Translations under genes and position numbers: made by a program
NCBI GenBank assembly: GCA_026120185.1
Contig: JANUWF010001783.1
Location: 1,519,001 to 1,583,000, forward strand
Length of the DNA: 64,000 nt
DNA from: Voacanga thouarsii
Lineage: Eukaryota > Streptophyta > Magnoliopsida > Gentianales > Apocynaceae
Direction: 5' to 3'
Notes under the pieces: generated by a model
The model's database searches: none
The model's input: only the letters and a program-made list of their open reading frames with translations
Told to the model about the DNA's origin: nothing
Shown here: piece after piece, positions 34,738 to 46,948 of the stretch
Numbering within the stretch: the stretch's first letter is position 1
How the letters are laid out: each line of letters begins with the position of its first letter

Positions 34738-35440
34738 TACTAGCAAGGGATTAGTGACGGAATAGAAGAAAATTAACTCAACTGCTATTCCCTCGCTAAA
34801 AGCCATATTTTTCTGTCACTAATCGCACGCTATTAGCGAGGGATTAGAAACAGAATTAACTATCCATCTCTAACCCTTCACATATTTGCGTGGGATTAGC
34901 GATGGAATTATTCAAACCAATTATTTAAAATGACTGTCTGTAGCTAATCCCTCGCAAATTAGCTTGGAATTAGTGATGGGTCTTTAAATCATAAAATTAA
35001 AAAGAAATACTCCATTGCTAATCCCTCGCAAATTAGCTTGGGATTAGTGACGGATACTTTAAACCGTAAAATTAAAAAGAAAATTCCGTAGCTAATTCCT
35101 AGAAAATTAGCGAGTTATTAGCGATGAAAAATTCCTAACATTTTACTTTTAATAATTACTAAAATAATCCATCGCTGATCCCTTTTTAATTAGAAAGGGA
35201 TCAGCGATGGAATAAACAAATCCCTCGCAGATCCGTTTCAAAATTCCTCTACTGAAGTCGTTGACTACTGAAAATTTTACCTCGTAAATCCGTCGCTATT
35301 TGCGACAAAACTTTTAATCCATCGCAAATTTTTGCCTTTGCGAGGAAAAAATTAGCGGGGGAATTTTCCCTCGCTAATCCGTCGCTAAATCAAATTAGCG
35401 ACGGATTACCGATGGAATTGTCTCTCGCTAATTCTCTGTT
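34738..35440. repeat. CACTA right subterminal array
   Basis: About 700 bp packed with direct and inverted TCCCTCGCTAATT variants, mirror to the left arrays. A local duplication is visible: AAATTAGCTTGG(G)ATTAGTGA recurs near 34956 and 35028. Confidence 0.9.
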
Positions 35441-35451
35441 TTCTTGTAGTG
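35424..35451 (-). repeat. Right terminal inverted repeat of the CACTA element
   Basis: Reverse complement of 24267-24294 over 28 bp, ending TTTTCTTGTAGTG and followed by the target duplication AAC (35452-35454). Confidence 0.97.
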
Positions 35452-36568
35452 AACATGTGCATAAGTCACGAACATAACTAGATCATGATAGTGCAAAAGT
35501 AAGATCAACCCCAGTGTACATATTAATTAAATAGGTACTGGGGAGAAACTAGATTAAGACCCTTTTCATGTATTCTTAACATGGTGAATCACAAAACACT
35601 AAAGGATAATTCACATAGATCTTAGATTTATTATATCTAGATATCACTGATCATGAAGCAAGTCCTTTAGTTCATAACCATTCTTGAACGGATAGCAAAT
35701 CATCATCTCCAAATAACACCTTTATCCTATACACACATATTAGCTTCAAAGAATCTGGGAATATTATGCCATAGTAAACAACCAATAAATTCAAAGAGGA
35801 AGGAAAAAGAGGTTGATATTTACTTGCAAAGGAGAGCTTGATTGACCCTAAGCAAGTAAGGGTTGTGATGTAAAGCCCTAGTGCTTAACGATCCAAAAGA
35901 AGAGAGGAAGGAAAGAGTGAGTCTTGGTTTGAAGGAAGATGAAATCGAGATGAAAGAGTGAGGAATTACCTTGTCTTGGTGAATGAGAGGTGACACCGAG
36001 AGTATTGTGGTGTGCCTTAGTCCTCTTGGATACGAGAGCAATCAAGAGAGCAGAATTCGTGTGAGTGTGCATTGGCTTTGGGAGAAGGGAGAGGAGAGGA
36101 AGAATATGGCCTGTTTGGGAAGGAGCCAAGAACAAACGGGAATTCAGTGTGGGTATTCTTCGGTTTAAGAGAAAAGAGTAGGGAAAAAGAGAGAATGGAC
36201 TTGACAAATATTGTGAGAGTGTGATTCGAGAAGTAATGAGGAAAGGTGTCTCGATTTGCTTGTGTAGAGTGAAGGTCGAGCATTTTTTTCTTCTTGATTT
36301 TGATGCATTTACGTTGGAAAAAATGTTTGAAACCTCTTGGAGACAATAAAACGATGTGTGTTCAAGTGTGGAGAAGGAAAGAAGAGAAGGCTTGATTTAG
36401 TATGGTGTAAATTGGTATCTTGTCATACCCAAGATTGGGAACTTTCTCTCTACTAGCTTTCTTTGCTAAAATTGATTGATTTAATAAAGGAATATGAGGG
36501 TCTTTCAAGGGAACTTGATAGCTGAATTTCCTTGAAGAAAAATTATGAGAAGCAAGGTTGGATTGGTT

Positions 36569-36588
36569 GGGGGCGGGGGGGGGGGGGG
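36569..36588 (+). repeat. Guanine homopolymer tract
   Basis: GGGGCGGGGGGG-type run of about 19 G in 20 bases, a possible G-quadruplex former. The length may be affected by sequencing error. Confidence 0.9.
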
Positions 36589-37473
36589 TTCTAGTTATAG
36601 AATATACTTGAATATTCCTATGAAAATTTGGTAGGTTTCTTTATGGAGGGAGTTCAATTAATTGGTTTCCAACATCAAAGCTTGAAGGAGTCAAGAATGC
36701 TTCTAGAATCTGATTGAATAGGGAGTTGTTTCCTATTCGTTTGGATGCACAAAAGGAAGATGAGTGTTATTCAATGAGATTTGATGCCAAAATCTGGGAG
36801 TCAATTAGCTTTTATCTTGGCTAAATTTTGGAGATGGATTACAAGAGAGATTTAAGGAATCCAAAATTCAAATCTTATGGAAAATAAGGAAAGAAAGACT
36901 AGCTTGGATTAAAGATAAATCTCATCAATCTCCATTACCAAAATGATGCCCTATGAAGGGGATTGGGGAGTGATATAGCCGGCTACTATTACAAAGAGAA
37001 TATAATATGGAACATGTGTGTATAAAAGAGAAAAATGATATAATGTGTATAAGAGGAAGTTAGAATATATTGAGTATAAAATGAAATAGATTAATGGCTA
37101 TTTTGAATTCAAATATGAGAAATAGGAGGAAGGTTTCCTTAGTTAGCAGATTTTCTTTCTCTATTAAGGTTCAAGATGGCAGCTACTCAAGGAAATAAAT
37201 TCATATTTTCCTTATTCAACATCCAAGATTCTCAATCAAACAAATGAAAGGAGAGAATGTTAGCTACCATAAAGGAAATGAGGGGAAATGGTAAGTTTAT
37301 GAATAAAAAGAATGAAGATATACGGTAGTAAGAAGGATTGGGAAATTAGCACTTATCAAATCTTCCTTGAATGATTACTCTCAATATTCAAAATGGAAAT
37401 GGTAGCTTAGAGGGATAGTGGCCAGCTAAGAGAGATGGAAAAATACGAAAAATGAGAGTTTAAGAAAACGATG

Positions 37474-37530
37474 GAATTCAAGTCCCAGTTGCTAGACTAG
37501 AAGCTTGATGCTCTAACCTTTAGACCATAC
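37474..37530 (-). promoter_or_regulatory. tRNA-like module, minus strand (family D)
   Basis: On the minus strand TATGGTCTAAAGGTTAGAGC resembles a tRNA A-box region and ACTGGGACTTGAATTCC a B-box/T-arm. It is the same module as in LTRs A and B but in another sequence context. Confidence 0.5.
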
Positions 37531-37655
37531 TAGACCTTGTATTCACCTTAACATACTAAAATTATTTTCACCACTAGTGCAACACATAAATTTCAATTAC
37601 TAACATGCATAAAGTCTTACTCACAAAACCAAGATAGCTCATCACATAGTTAAAT

Positions 37656-38144
37656 TGTAATACCCTATACTTTTATCTTCGATTGGCTACAACTTGTAAT
37701 AGGATAAGAATTTGTACCAATGACCAAAACAAAAGATAATCGGTGTAATGATACGAATATTTTGGTATAATAATATTTTGTCAGAACATGGATGTAATTA
37801 TTGGATTTGTTCTACTTGTACTCTAAATCTTTGAAAGGCTATTATTATTAATAAAATAAGAATTTAAGGGTATACTGAGAAGAATAATTGATCAATATGA
37901 AGAAAAGCATGTTTTAGTGTGAATTATGCTATCTGGGGTATCGAGGCATTTTGACCGAACCGAACGCGCAACTTTGATCATGAATTTGACCAAATAGAGA
38001 ATGAATTGAAGAATTTAAGTATTACCAATGGATTCAGCAGAATTTTTGAAGCCATGGGATGAAATAAAATATTTTTCCATTTCGAACCCAATTTTGGTTA
38101 TTTTTGAAGTAAATAGAAAATCGCGGTTAAAAACGGTGCGTGTG
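37656..38144 (+). repeat. LTR of family C, left fragment
   Basis: It starts TGTAATACCCTATAC and aligns with the first 490 bp of the solo LTR at 42876 (GGCTA..ACTTGTAATRGGA, TGTAATTATTGGATTTGTTCTAC, AGCAGAATTTTTG). It breaks exactly where Athila-like element 2 begins. The remainder should lie beyond the window. Confidence 0.85.
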
Positions 38145-39678
38145 TGATAGGGCCAAAATTAGCCATATTTTTCCTAGTTATTTGAGGCTATTTTTTGATA
38201 CATTTTGTTCAATAACTAATCATATTCCTTCATATTGGAGATTTTACCCTTGGAAAGGCATTTTGTGCATTGTTTCAGATTTTAGGCATAAAATAAGATA
38301 AAAACGTCGCAAAACAGAGCATAGGCGGCGCCGGACAGGGCAGAGGAGCCGGCGCCAGCCAAGTGCTACTGGTACACACTTCGAGGCAACAAAAAAAATC
38401 AATGAGACGAACCGGAACATAACCGAACTTGCGCCGGATGTGAGGCTAGAAGCGGCGCCGACTGTACTCTGGAAAACATTGCAAGGAAATCAAGAAAAAA
38501 AAATCGGCGAACAACTAAGGAAACAGAACACAACCGGCACTGGCTCTAGGCAGCCAAGGCGGTGCCGGCTGTGACATGATGTTGAGGCGGTGCCTTGATT
38601 TTTGCACTCAGTTTTTGGTAATCTGCAGAATTTTAATATCTTCCTGCTTCTACTCCGCAAAAAATCCTACACCAATGAGTTTAGACACTTCCTAAGCCTA
38701 TAAATAGATGGAAAACACAAGAAAAAATGGGAGAATTCATAGATCATAATAGAAATGACTTGAATCAAAGGAGAAATTCTTCAATTCAAGGAGGATCGTA
38801 CAAGAGGGTCTACAAGGAAGAAGAATGAGGCTTGTCTATGAGTGCTTTCTTTTACTTTGTTTTTTTTTTCTTGAACAATGATGTATTAATTGTTTTATTG
38901 TAATTTGACATTGTTTTAGGTATTCATGATTTTTAGGGTTACTTTGATCTTTTGATTAGTTGATTGTTCTTTTTGGCATTTAATTACTTATGCTTATTAC
39001 GAGATTAATTGGTTGCTTCTTTCCATTAACTTACTAGACCAAAGGGGTTGATGGTAGTTTCAATATATTGATTTCATATTTATTGGCTATTAACTTACTA
39101 GACCAAGGGAGTTAATTGCTGAGGACTGAGTAATTAAAGGTTAATTGATGTTTACCAGACCATGGATTCGTTGATTAATTTCATGCTTTAAATTTGCCAG
39201 ACCAAGGAAATTTAAGGACTGTGTTTAATGCGTCTTTTGGATAAATTAGTTGAGACAGACCAAGTGATGCTAATTTATCTAGAAGGTAGTGATTTCATGG
39301 ATTGATCAAAAAAGTGAATCTATCTTAATCCTTCATGAGGCCAAGAGAATGATTAGTTATGATAATGATTGAATACTTTAAGATCATGTTTGTCAAAATA
39401 ATAGCTTAAGTTACATAATTCTCCATCATTGACATGTATATATTATTTTATTTTATTTTTCTTTTTTTTTTTTCACTTTATTGAGTCGGTTAAACAATGA
39501 AAGAAAAGGGATTAATGCATACCTGTTTCTTGAGGATCGATACTCTTTTGAACCTTATGCTATGTTAATGATGAGTACGCTTGCTCATATGTGTAATTTG
39601 GAGTTAACATTTAATTTAAACTTGATTGGGAATGTGCTTATTTTTATATGATTTTTATACCCAAATAAATACGCATCA
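38145..39678 (+). repeat. 5' LTR of Athila-like element 2
   Basis: TGATAGGGCC...ACGCATCA, 1534 bp, the reverse-complement counterpart of 14471-16016. The GC-rich island (38325-38605) has repeated CGGCGCCGG-like motifs. A TCTTGAGGATCGATACTC stretch near the end is shared by all copies. Confidence 0.92.
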
Positions 39679-39684
39679 AGTTTT

Positions 39685-39702
39685 TGGTGCCATTGCCAGG
39701 GA
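39685..39702 (+). other. Primer binding site, tRNA-Asp type (Athila-like element 2)
   Basis: TGGTGCCATTGCCAGGGA against TGGCGCCGTTGCCGGGGA expected; all differences are transitions. Confidence 0.88.
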
Positions 39703-42440
39703 ACAATATCATGAAAGCTTGGACTTTGTTGATTTAACCATGTAAATATGTAAATAGGTAAATATGTAAATATGTAAATTTGTACAATTGTTCTTTCTGC
39801 AAAAAAATGTCATATTTTGTTGTTTGTATAATTGTATTTTAATTTCACTATATGTTGTAAATATGTAAATAAGTAGAAATATGTTCATAATAACTAACTT
39901 GTCTTTGTATGTTTGTATTTATTATATGTTTAGTTATTTAATTTTACTAACCTAATGTTAATGTGGAATATGTATAATAATGGTATTTTTAATTTGTTGA
40001 TCTTTACGTCTATAATTTTGAGTCAATACTAACTCTTCTCATTTTCAGGTTTGGACTTTTGCTAACACGATATTTTAGACGGCCTAATTTATTTTATTAT
40101 TTATTTATTTATTTACAATTTTTAATTTTAGATTAATTTAGGAATTCTTGTTTTAAATGTATTGTGGTCATGCATTCAAATAGGAAAGTTTTAGAAAAAA
40201 TAAAATAAAATTAGCGCCTAGACAGAACACAACCGGCGCTGGTCCTAGATTGTTCCCTTTCCGATTTAAAAAAAAAAAAACTTTTTTTTTTCGTTTGTTC
40301 CCTTACCCTTTTTCTTTTCTTCCCAAAATTTTCTTATTTTGTATTTTTCTTATTTTTTCCTTTTACTTTGAATTTCTTGTTTGTTAATCTTATTTGTCTT
40401 GTTCTTATATTTTTCTTTCTTTTATTTTTTTAATTTTTTTCCTATTCCCCTAGAATGATTCTTTTATTCCTTCCCTTCATCTTCTTTTTCCCCTTCTTCT
40501 TCTTCTTCTTCTTCATATTACTATTCTTCTTCTTCTAATTATCTCCCATGGATTAAAATTTTTTAAAAATTATATGTTGGGGAATACATTGGTGGAAAAA
40601 CTCTCTTCATGTTAAGCTAGATCTTATCCTCTAAAATTTCTTGGCATTGTGTATATGTGTTTTTGAGGAAAAATTTACTAGACATGGACAAATCTTTGTT
40701 GAGTTTATTTGGTGGGACAAAAATGCATAGAATGGATTTTAAGTCTTGTGATTGCTTCTAAAGGTGAGCTATGTATTTTTTCTGAATTTTTGCCAATCTG
40801 GACATCTTAAACAATGGAACCACATTGTGATATTTTGCTGTGATTGGTTGACATTGTACTTTTGCTATCTACGTTAGATATTTTCCTTGTTTGTTTTTCA
40901 TGAGCATCACAAGTTTGGACAAAGACCCCATTTCAAAATGTATGCGGTTGCAACAAGGAGGACCTCGTGGTCTATTTGGTGGTGCTATTGGATAATTTGG
41001 AGATGTGGACTCTACTTCGAGGGGGACCTAAAGGCTTTGACTTTCTATTCTTCTTTTCCTTTGATTTTTATTGAGCTTTTATCTTGATACTTTTACTTGT
41101 GTGTTCATCTTTCTTATTGTAGGTTTCATTTCACTGGCAATAATTCTTCCAACCTCTTGAAGAATGAATTTCTCATATCTTGGAGCTAATCTACACTTGG
41201 GGAGTATTGCTTAAACTTTCTACCCCTTTTCAATTTTGGTCCCATTGGAGATGCTTTATTGTGTTTATTTTTTGCCCATGAGGACATGGTCCAGTTTAAG
41301 TGTGGGGGAGTGGTTTGGTGATATTCTTGGTCCAAGTTTTTATCAACTATCTTGATGTTTTCTTGTTGTTGAGTTACTTTGGAATTTGAAATTTGGACAA
41401 CCATTTTGTCATCTTGGAGAAAATTTAAAATCATCTTGGAGAAAAATTAATTTCTTTGAAAATTTGAAAGTTTGAAGATTTGGAGCTAAATTGAGTTTAT
41501 TCGTTTATAATGAAGATATGATTTTCGTTTTAACTTTGGATATAGATTTGTCATTCAGTATGATAGGATTTTATTAAAAAAGGTAAACTTGTGTATTAAG
41601 TTAGATTTTTTTAAGCCTTGAGAATTTAATTTAACCTTGGTTATATTTGGTATTTGAGTTTTATTTTATTCTTTGAGTTTGAATATGGATGATATGATGA
41701 AATATAGGAAGAGTTGTTGATTAATTCCTGTATTATGGATTTAGAATTTGCTTAACTTTAAGTTTTAAGTAAGGAATGTGAGTTGAAAAAAAAATATATG
41801 AAAAAATTTTTGAGTTGAAAAAAACATGTGAGATGGAAAAACGTGAGTTGAAAAAATGTTCTTATTAATGATTGTTGAGACTTTTTGCTAAAAAGGGGGT
41901 AAATATGGGGAGAAATAGCAATTGTATTCGGTGTACTTTCTTGAGGCTATCCCGAATGTAAAAAGGCAAGAAAAAGAAAAAAAAATGTTGAAAAATTATG
42001 AGAGAAAAAAAAATGATAAGTGATGACTGTAAAGGGTGCCAATACAGTGTATGAAAAGAAACCATGCACTTAAGCCTATCAATTCCCAAAGTCATAGAAA
42101 AAGAAAAAAGAGTGGAGTGTTTTTTCTTATTTCACTAACTCGAGTTTTGTAAATTTGAGTTTATAATGCTTGAATTGGTTAAATGACTTGACTTGTATGA
42201 TTTATGTTATCTATGTTTTTGCTTAAGAAGTGGAATAATTTTCATGTACTAGATATAAGCTTGTTTAACTTAACTTTGATGGCCTTGAGATTATCTGATT
42301 TAATGTATGAGTTTACAAAGGTTTTTAAAGAGTTGAATGAATGACAATTTTGTATATAAAGTTGGAAAAAAAATTATGGCTTTGTTATGGATGAATATGA
42401 AAAGAAATAAATTGTTTTAAGTGCTTTGTTTAAGTATTTA
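39703..42440 (+). other. Noncoding interior of Athila-like element 2
   Basis: No gag, protease or polymerase motif in any frame. It has a pyrimidine-rich part with a (CTT)n run (40493-40514), a CAACCGGCGCTGG motif (about 40229-40241) like the LTR island, an internal PPT-like tract CCAGTTTAAGTGTGGGGGAG at 41291-41310, and a purine-rich part (41780-42115). ORFs 40887-41087 and 41186-41434 look like chance frames. Confidence 0.6.
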
Positions 42441-42475
42441 CTTGAGGACAAGTAAAGATTAAAATGTGGGGAATA
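42441..42475 (+). other. Terminal polypurine tract of Athila-like element 2
   Basis: CTTGAGGACAAGTAAAG then AAAATGTGGGGAATA, directly before the right LTR at 42476. Confidence 0.85.
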
Positions 42476-42875
42476 TGATAGGGCCTAAATTAGTCATATT
42501 TTTCCTAGTTATTTGAGGCTATTTTGTGATACATTTTGTTCAATAACTAGTCATATTCCTTCATATTGGAGATTTTACCATTGGAAAGGTATTTTGTGCA
42601 TTATTTTATATTTTAGGGTTAAAATAAGACACAAAAGTCGCAAAACAGAGCATAGGCGGCGTTAGACAGGGCAAAGGACCCAGCGCCGGCCACATGCTAC
42701 TAGCACGCACTTTGAGGCGACGAAAAAATCAATGAGACGAACCGGAACAGAACCGAACCGGTGCCGGCTATAAGGCTAGAAGGGTGTCGGCTGCACTCTG
42801 GAAAACATTGCGAGGAAATTAAGAAAAAAATTGGTGAACAATTGAGGAAACAGAACACAACCGGCGCCGGCTCTA
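42476..42875 (+). repeat. 3' LTR of Athila-like element 2, left part
   Basis: It matches 38145-38548 and stops at CCGGCTCTA, where the solo LTR is inserted. 46626-46639 (CTCTAGGAAGCCAA) continues it. Confidence 0.9.
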
Positions 42876-44970
42876 TGTAACACCCCACCTTTTTACTTCC
42901 GATTTGCTATTACTTGTAATGGGAATGAGAATTTACATCAATGGCCAGAACAAAAGTTGATCGGTATAATGAGACGAATACTTTTGTAAAATAAAGTTTT
43001 GTCGGGACCTAGATGTAATTATTGGATTTGTTCTACCTGTACCCTAAATTTTTGAAAGGCTATTAAGATTAACAAAATAAGAATTTTAGGGTAGTTTAGA
43101 AAGAGAAATTGATCAGTACAATGAGACGCATGTTTTGGCACAAAACGTGCTACACGGGGTATCGGGGGCATTTTCGTCATTTTTGACCGCGTTTGTGACT
43201 TAGACCCCGAATTTGACCAGGTAGAGAGGGAATTGAAGAATTTAATTGTTACCAATGGATTCAGTAGAATTTTTGGAGTTGGATAGTGAAATAAAATAAT
43301 TTTCCTTTACGGACCCGATTTTGGTCATTTCTAAATAAAATAGAAAATTACGGTTGGAAATGGGACGTGTGTCTTCTTATGATTGGTGGATGAAAATAAG
43401 TGTCATTTAGTGATTAGTTAATGAAGACAAGTGCTTCTATTTGATTGGTTAATGAGGTCAAGTGTTTCTGTTTGATTGGTTGTGATAAGTTGAGATAATT
43501 TGGAGGGCCCACAAGAAATAAATAACAATGGCCCACAAGCCTGAAAAGTTTGACCAAGTTGGACCACCTTTTTTACCTCATTTGACCAAGCTTAATTAAG
43601 CTAATCTTGATTTGAGAAAGTTAATCAAGGTTGATTATGCATGGCCATGCAAGATTAGAAAATATCTATAATGTTCTAAGAATTTCTACCTTTTTCTATA
43701 AGCTTCTCTAAGCTTCTAAAGTATTCTAAAAGTTTCCATAAGCTTGCATAACTATCTAGAAATGGTAAGTCATTACCTAAAGGTTATAGAGATGGTGAAT
43801 CACTTACCATGTGTCCCAATCAAATGTAGTTGCTTTCTCCCAAAGAATTTTACATCATTGATGACTTAATTCATGACATAACCTTTAACCTAAGCAAAGT
43901 TTCCTATGTAAGCTTCTTGGACATCTATAAATAGGCCATGAAGGCCGGTTGAAATGGCTTTAGACAGCCAGAATCTCGCAGCAAACAAGGAAGGAAAAGA
44001 GAAGAGAAAGGAAAAAGAAAATAGAGAAGAAAGAGAGAGGAAATTCAGAAATAGAGAGGAGAGAGAGAGAGAAGGAAGAACAAGAAGATGCTTGGGCTAT
44101 TTAGCCTCCAAACACAGCAAAGAAGAGGTAAGGATCTACCTTGCTTGAAGTAAAGTTATTATACAAAGCATGGAGTTCATTTTGGTATACATATTTTAAG
44201 AAGTTATACATGAATTATGGAAACTAGCTAGGTGAAGTTGTGCGAATATATGTTATGATTAAGGCTGCCAGTATTTTTGTTGTACTATGGTGAAATTTTC
44301 TGCTTTATGTATGACTGGAAATCAGTGGCTTTAAGGGTGTTACAATGAAAATTGAGTGAAGTAATGGTTCCAAAGTATTAAAGATTAAAGGAGAACAAAG
44401 GAAAGCATGAATAGTAGGTTTGTGGCAAAACTACTGAGGCTGTTTTTGCCCAGTACCTTGATCTTTGAACCAGAACTCTAAAACCGTCCTGTACTGAATT
44501 AAAGATAAGAGTCTTACGGTCGTTTTGGTATATCATGGAGCCAAATCAGACTTGTAAATTGAAAGTTATGGTAAAAATAGTAAAAGGTGCCAAATCAGTA
44601 ACGGGATTTTACTATTGGATATTTGTGTTCAAAACTGAACAAAATGGACAATAGATTTGGTACTCCAGGAATTGGAACTTGTAAAGGAATGTCTTAGGGA
44701 TATTTTTCAATTGGTTTGACATCATTTGGATTTGTGGATTGAAATTTATGTGCAAAACAAAATGGTACGTCAAACCAGTAAAATTCCAGAGAGTAGTCCG
44801 AAAATGAATAGACTTAAGGGTGATTAATTATGTGATTTTGGATAAAATAATTAGGGAAACATGAAGTGAATCCCTTGTTTATGAAGGGAGGAAGGATTTG
44901 GAAGAAGAAAAATGAAAGAATTGATCAAACGATGAAAAAATGACGTGAACGAAAGTTAAACGTTTTCCTT

Positions 44971-45124
44971 GACCGACGGCTAACCATTGGTCTCGTCGGC
45001 TAAATGACGATTGAACGTTAGCTAACCGTCGGCCGGACGTCGGCTACCCGTCGGCTATTTTTCGGCTAAACGCGAATTGACCCGAAAACGATGTTTGGTG
45101 TAGGTTTAGCGACAAACGGCTAAC
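44971..45124 (+). repeat. Cluster of GTCGGCTAA-like motifs in LTR C
   Basis: About eight copies of (C/A)G(T/A)CGGCTA(A/C)C variants in 150 bp, CpG-rich in an AT-rich LTR. Confidence 0.75.
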
Positions 45125-45365
45125 AAAATGTCAAAAACGATAGGATCGGAGGTTAAACAACCATGAACGGAATGAATGTCTTAGGACACGAGGTGAGTCC
45201 CTTGGATTTCTAAAACTCTTTCTAAAGTTAGTGTGCTTTGTTTTTCCATGAAATACTATTTTATATACTGTTCGGGACATATTATGGAAATATGTTTGGA
45301 AACATTGAATTTAATCCTCTTTTGGAATTAGAATTTTGGATTCCTTTAAATGCGTTCTATTTAAA

Positions 45366-45605
45366 ATCAGGTATTTGGAAAATGTTCCAAATGTCCTTAT
45401 TGGAATATTTTATGAAAACCATTGGAACTCAGGTATTCGGTAAATGACCAAAATATCCTTATTGGAACTCTTATGAATATTTTTCAAATCAGGTAAGGGT
45501 AAAATGACCCGAATACTCTCGAAAAGTCTTTTGGAATCGGGTATCGGCAAAATGACTGGAATTCCCTTTTGTGATCGAGTATGGGAAAATGACCCAATTA
45601 CTCTT
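45366..45605 (+). repeat. Degenerate tandem repeat in LTR C
   Basis: Five units begin near 45366, 45428, 45488, 45536 and 45574, each with ATCAGGTATnnGG then AAAATGACC and a T-rich end. Unit length falls from about 60 to 38 bp. Confidence 0.65.
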
Positions 45606-46885
45606 AGAAATACATTTTGATGTGTGAATTGAACCCTTTATCTGGTTTCATCATGATTTTGGAAAAATGTTGTTTTACCCTAATAACTATTTGAATGTGA
45701 AAATTCTGTGAGATCATATAACCCTCTACCTGATTAGTCAGATGGGGTTGGTGATGTTGAGTACTCAGGAAGGACTCTGATCATTGTACTAGCTCATGTT
45801 AGAGGTAGATGACCCCAAGTAACCTGGCTAGTTTTGGGGATTGTCTTACTCCAAACAGGGCGATAGGACATTGAGATGAGTCGTCCTGGCTAGCCGTTTT
45901 GAGCCTGATAATTGCCTATTGATTATGATGGTAGATTGTTCACATGATACCGAGCGGGTATACTTGGTGTGTTCAATCCCTTACCACCTCAATGGTGATC
46001 GACGTCAGGATTAGGACCCCTGGCTTATGGTGGAAAGTAAAAGATCCCTAAGTGCAAGGTGAGGTATATTTTTACACTCACCGTTCCGCCTAACATGGGT
46101 GACGTGCTGTATGGTGTGGTCCCTGGCACAAAAAACCATGTAGCCGAAGGCAAGGACTGCGGGACTTGCATGCAGGCCAACCTTCTATTGTAGAAGTGCC
46201 TGTGTTTTGAAAACTGGGGCAATGATTTGAATATTGAAATACGGTTTTTCAAAAATGATTGAGTTCTGAATACACTCTTCCTTAAAGAGTTTGGAAATCA
46301 TTTCTAATGAACAAACATTATATTATTTCATAAAAGATTTGTATACTCTACTTCTTTGATAAAACATTAGCACGTACGGGACTCACTGGGTGATTTTTCA
46401 TTCACACGTGTCTTTTATCTTACCTTTTTATAGGATCCGGAGTTGGAAGAACCTACGGATAGAGGACGATACTACAGTGAGAGCAGAATAGATCCAGACG
46501 TCTCCCCTTTGGACCTTATATGCTCTGTTGATTATTCGTTATAATGCCCCCTTGTCTGGGTATATGGACAGGGTGACACCCGATATTGGTATACTTCCGC
46601 TGTTACTTTTAGTAGGGGTGTTACACTCTAGGAAGCCAATGTGAAACCCCAGCTAAAGTCAACCCTAGAGTAAGGGAGTCGGGATGCATATCACGTTACT
46701 TTATATGAATATATATATTTTTGAATGATTTTATGTGCTTTAGAATTATGATTTATAATCTAGAAGGCTTGGTTATACTTATTGAGTATGAAGGGTAAGA
46801 CGGTAATTTTGCTTGAGGTCAAAATAGGAAGATAGCTTGAGGATTAAATAAGAACAATATTTGGGTGAGAAAATAAGAAGAAGAA

Positions 46886-46948
46886 TTGTTGTGGTTTAGT
46901 GGTTAGAGCCTTGGAATTAATCACTAAGGTCTTGAGTTTAAATCCCAT
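46886..46948 (+). promoter_or_regulatory. tRNA-like module in LTR B (left)
   Basis: TTGTGGTTTAGTGGTTAGAG closely resembles the A-box region of plant tRNA-Glu/Asp, and GTCTTGAGTTTAAATCC the B box. The right LTR copy (56546-56607) is nearly identical. Confidence 0.55.

Larger units (their letters stand above)
24267..35451 (+). mobile_element. CACTA (En/Spm-type) DNA transposon, full length
   Basis: It starts CACTACAAGAAAA and ends in the reverse complement. The first 28 bp (24267-24294) equal the reverse complement of the last 28 bp (35424-35451). A 3-bp target duplication AAC flanks it (24264-24266 and 35452-35454), as expected for this superfamily. Both ends carry subterminal arrays of TCCCTCGCTAAT-type repeats in both orientations. 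Inside are a TNP2-like transposase gene (29027-32706) and a TNP1-like gene (32863-34441), both on the plus strand. The transposase has stops and frameshifts, so this copy is probably not autonomous, but its intact ends could be mobilised by a helper. Confidence 0.96.
35452..37655 (-). repeat. Minus-strand LTR-like sequence (family D)
   Basis: No coding signal. Read on the minus strand it resembles the first kilobases of LTRs A and B: a tRNA-like module (37474-37530) followed by AT-rich text with CTGGCCACTATCC-type motifs and CTCTCTT-rich leader-like sequence. The CACTA element is inserted in it, and the family C LTR cuts it at 37656. A G-run (36569-36588) lies inside. Calling it an LTR is an inference. 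ORFs at 35820-36346 show no protein similarity. Confidence 0.5.
42876..46625 (+). mobile_element. Solo LTR of family C (3.75 kb) with perfect target duplication
   Basis: It starts TGTAACACCCC and ends GGGGTGTTACA, an 11-bp perfect inverted pair. CTCTA flanks both sides (42871-42875 and 46626-46630). No primer site, PPT or coding region is inside, so an LTR-LTR recombination has removed the body of the element. Features inside: a purine-rich GAGAGAAAGG tract (43970-44100), a cluster of CGTCGGCTA motifs (44971-45124) and degenerate repeats (45366-45605). The end sequences suggest a Tekay-like chromovirus. Confidence 0.93.
38145..46639 (+). mobile_element. Athila-like element 2, non-autonomous, right LTR interrupted twice
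   Basis: Plus-strand element: LTR 38145-39678, tRNA-Asp PBS 39685, a 2.8 kb interior without gag or pol, PPT 42441-42475, and a right LTR visible as 42476-42875 and 46626-46639. The right LTR is split by a solo LTR (42876-46625) and broken off by chromovirus B (46640); its rest lies outside the window. Left flanking 5 bp are GTGTG. It shares LTRs with elements 1 and 3 but has a different, shorter interior. Confidence 0.88.

Noticed and set aside
35820..36346. Overlapping ORFs of about 110 codons in family D sequence
   Set aside because: No recognisable domain, biased Ser/Leu composition and LTR-like context.
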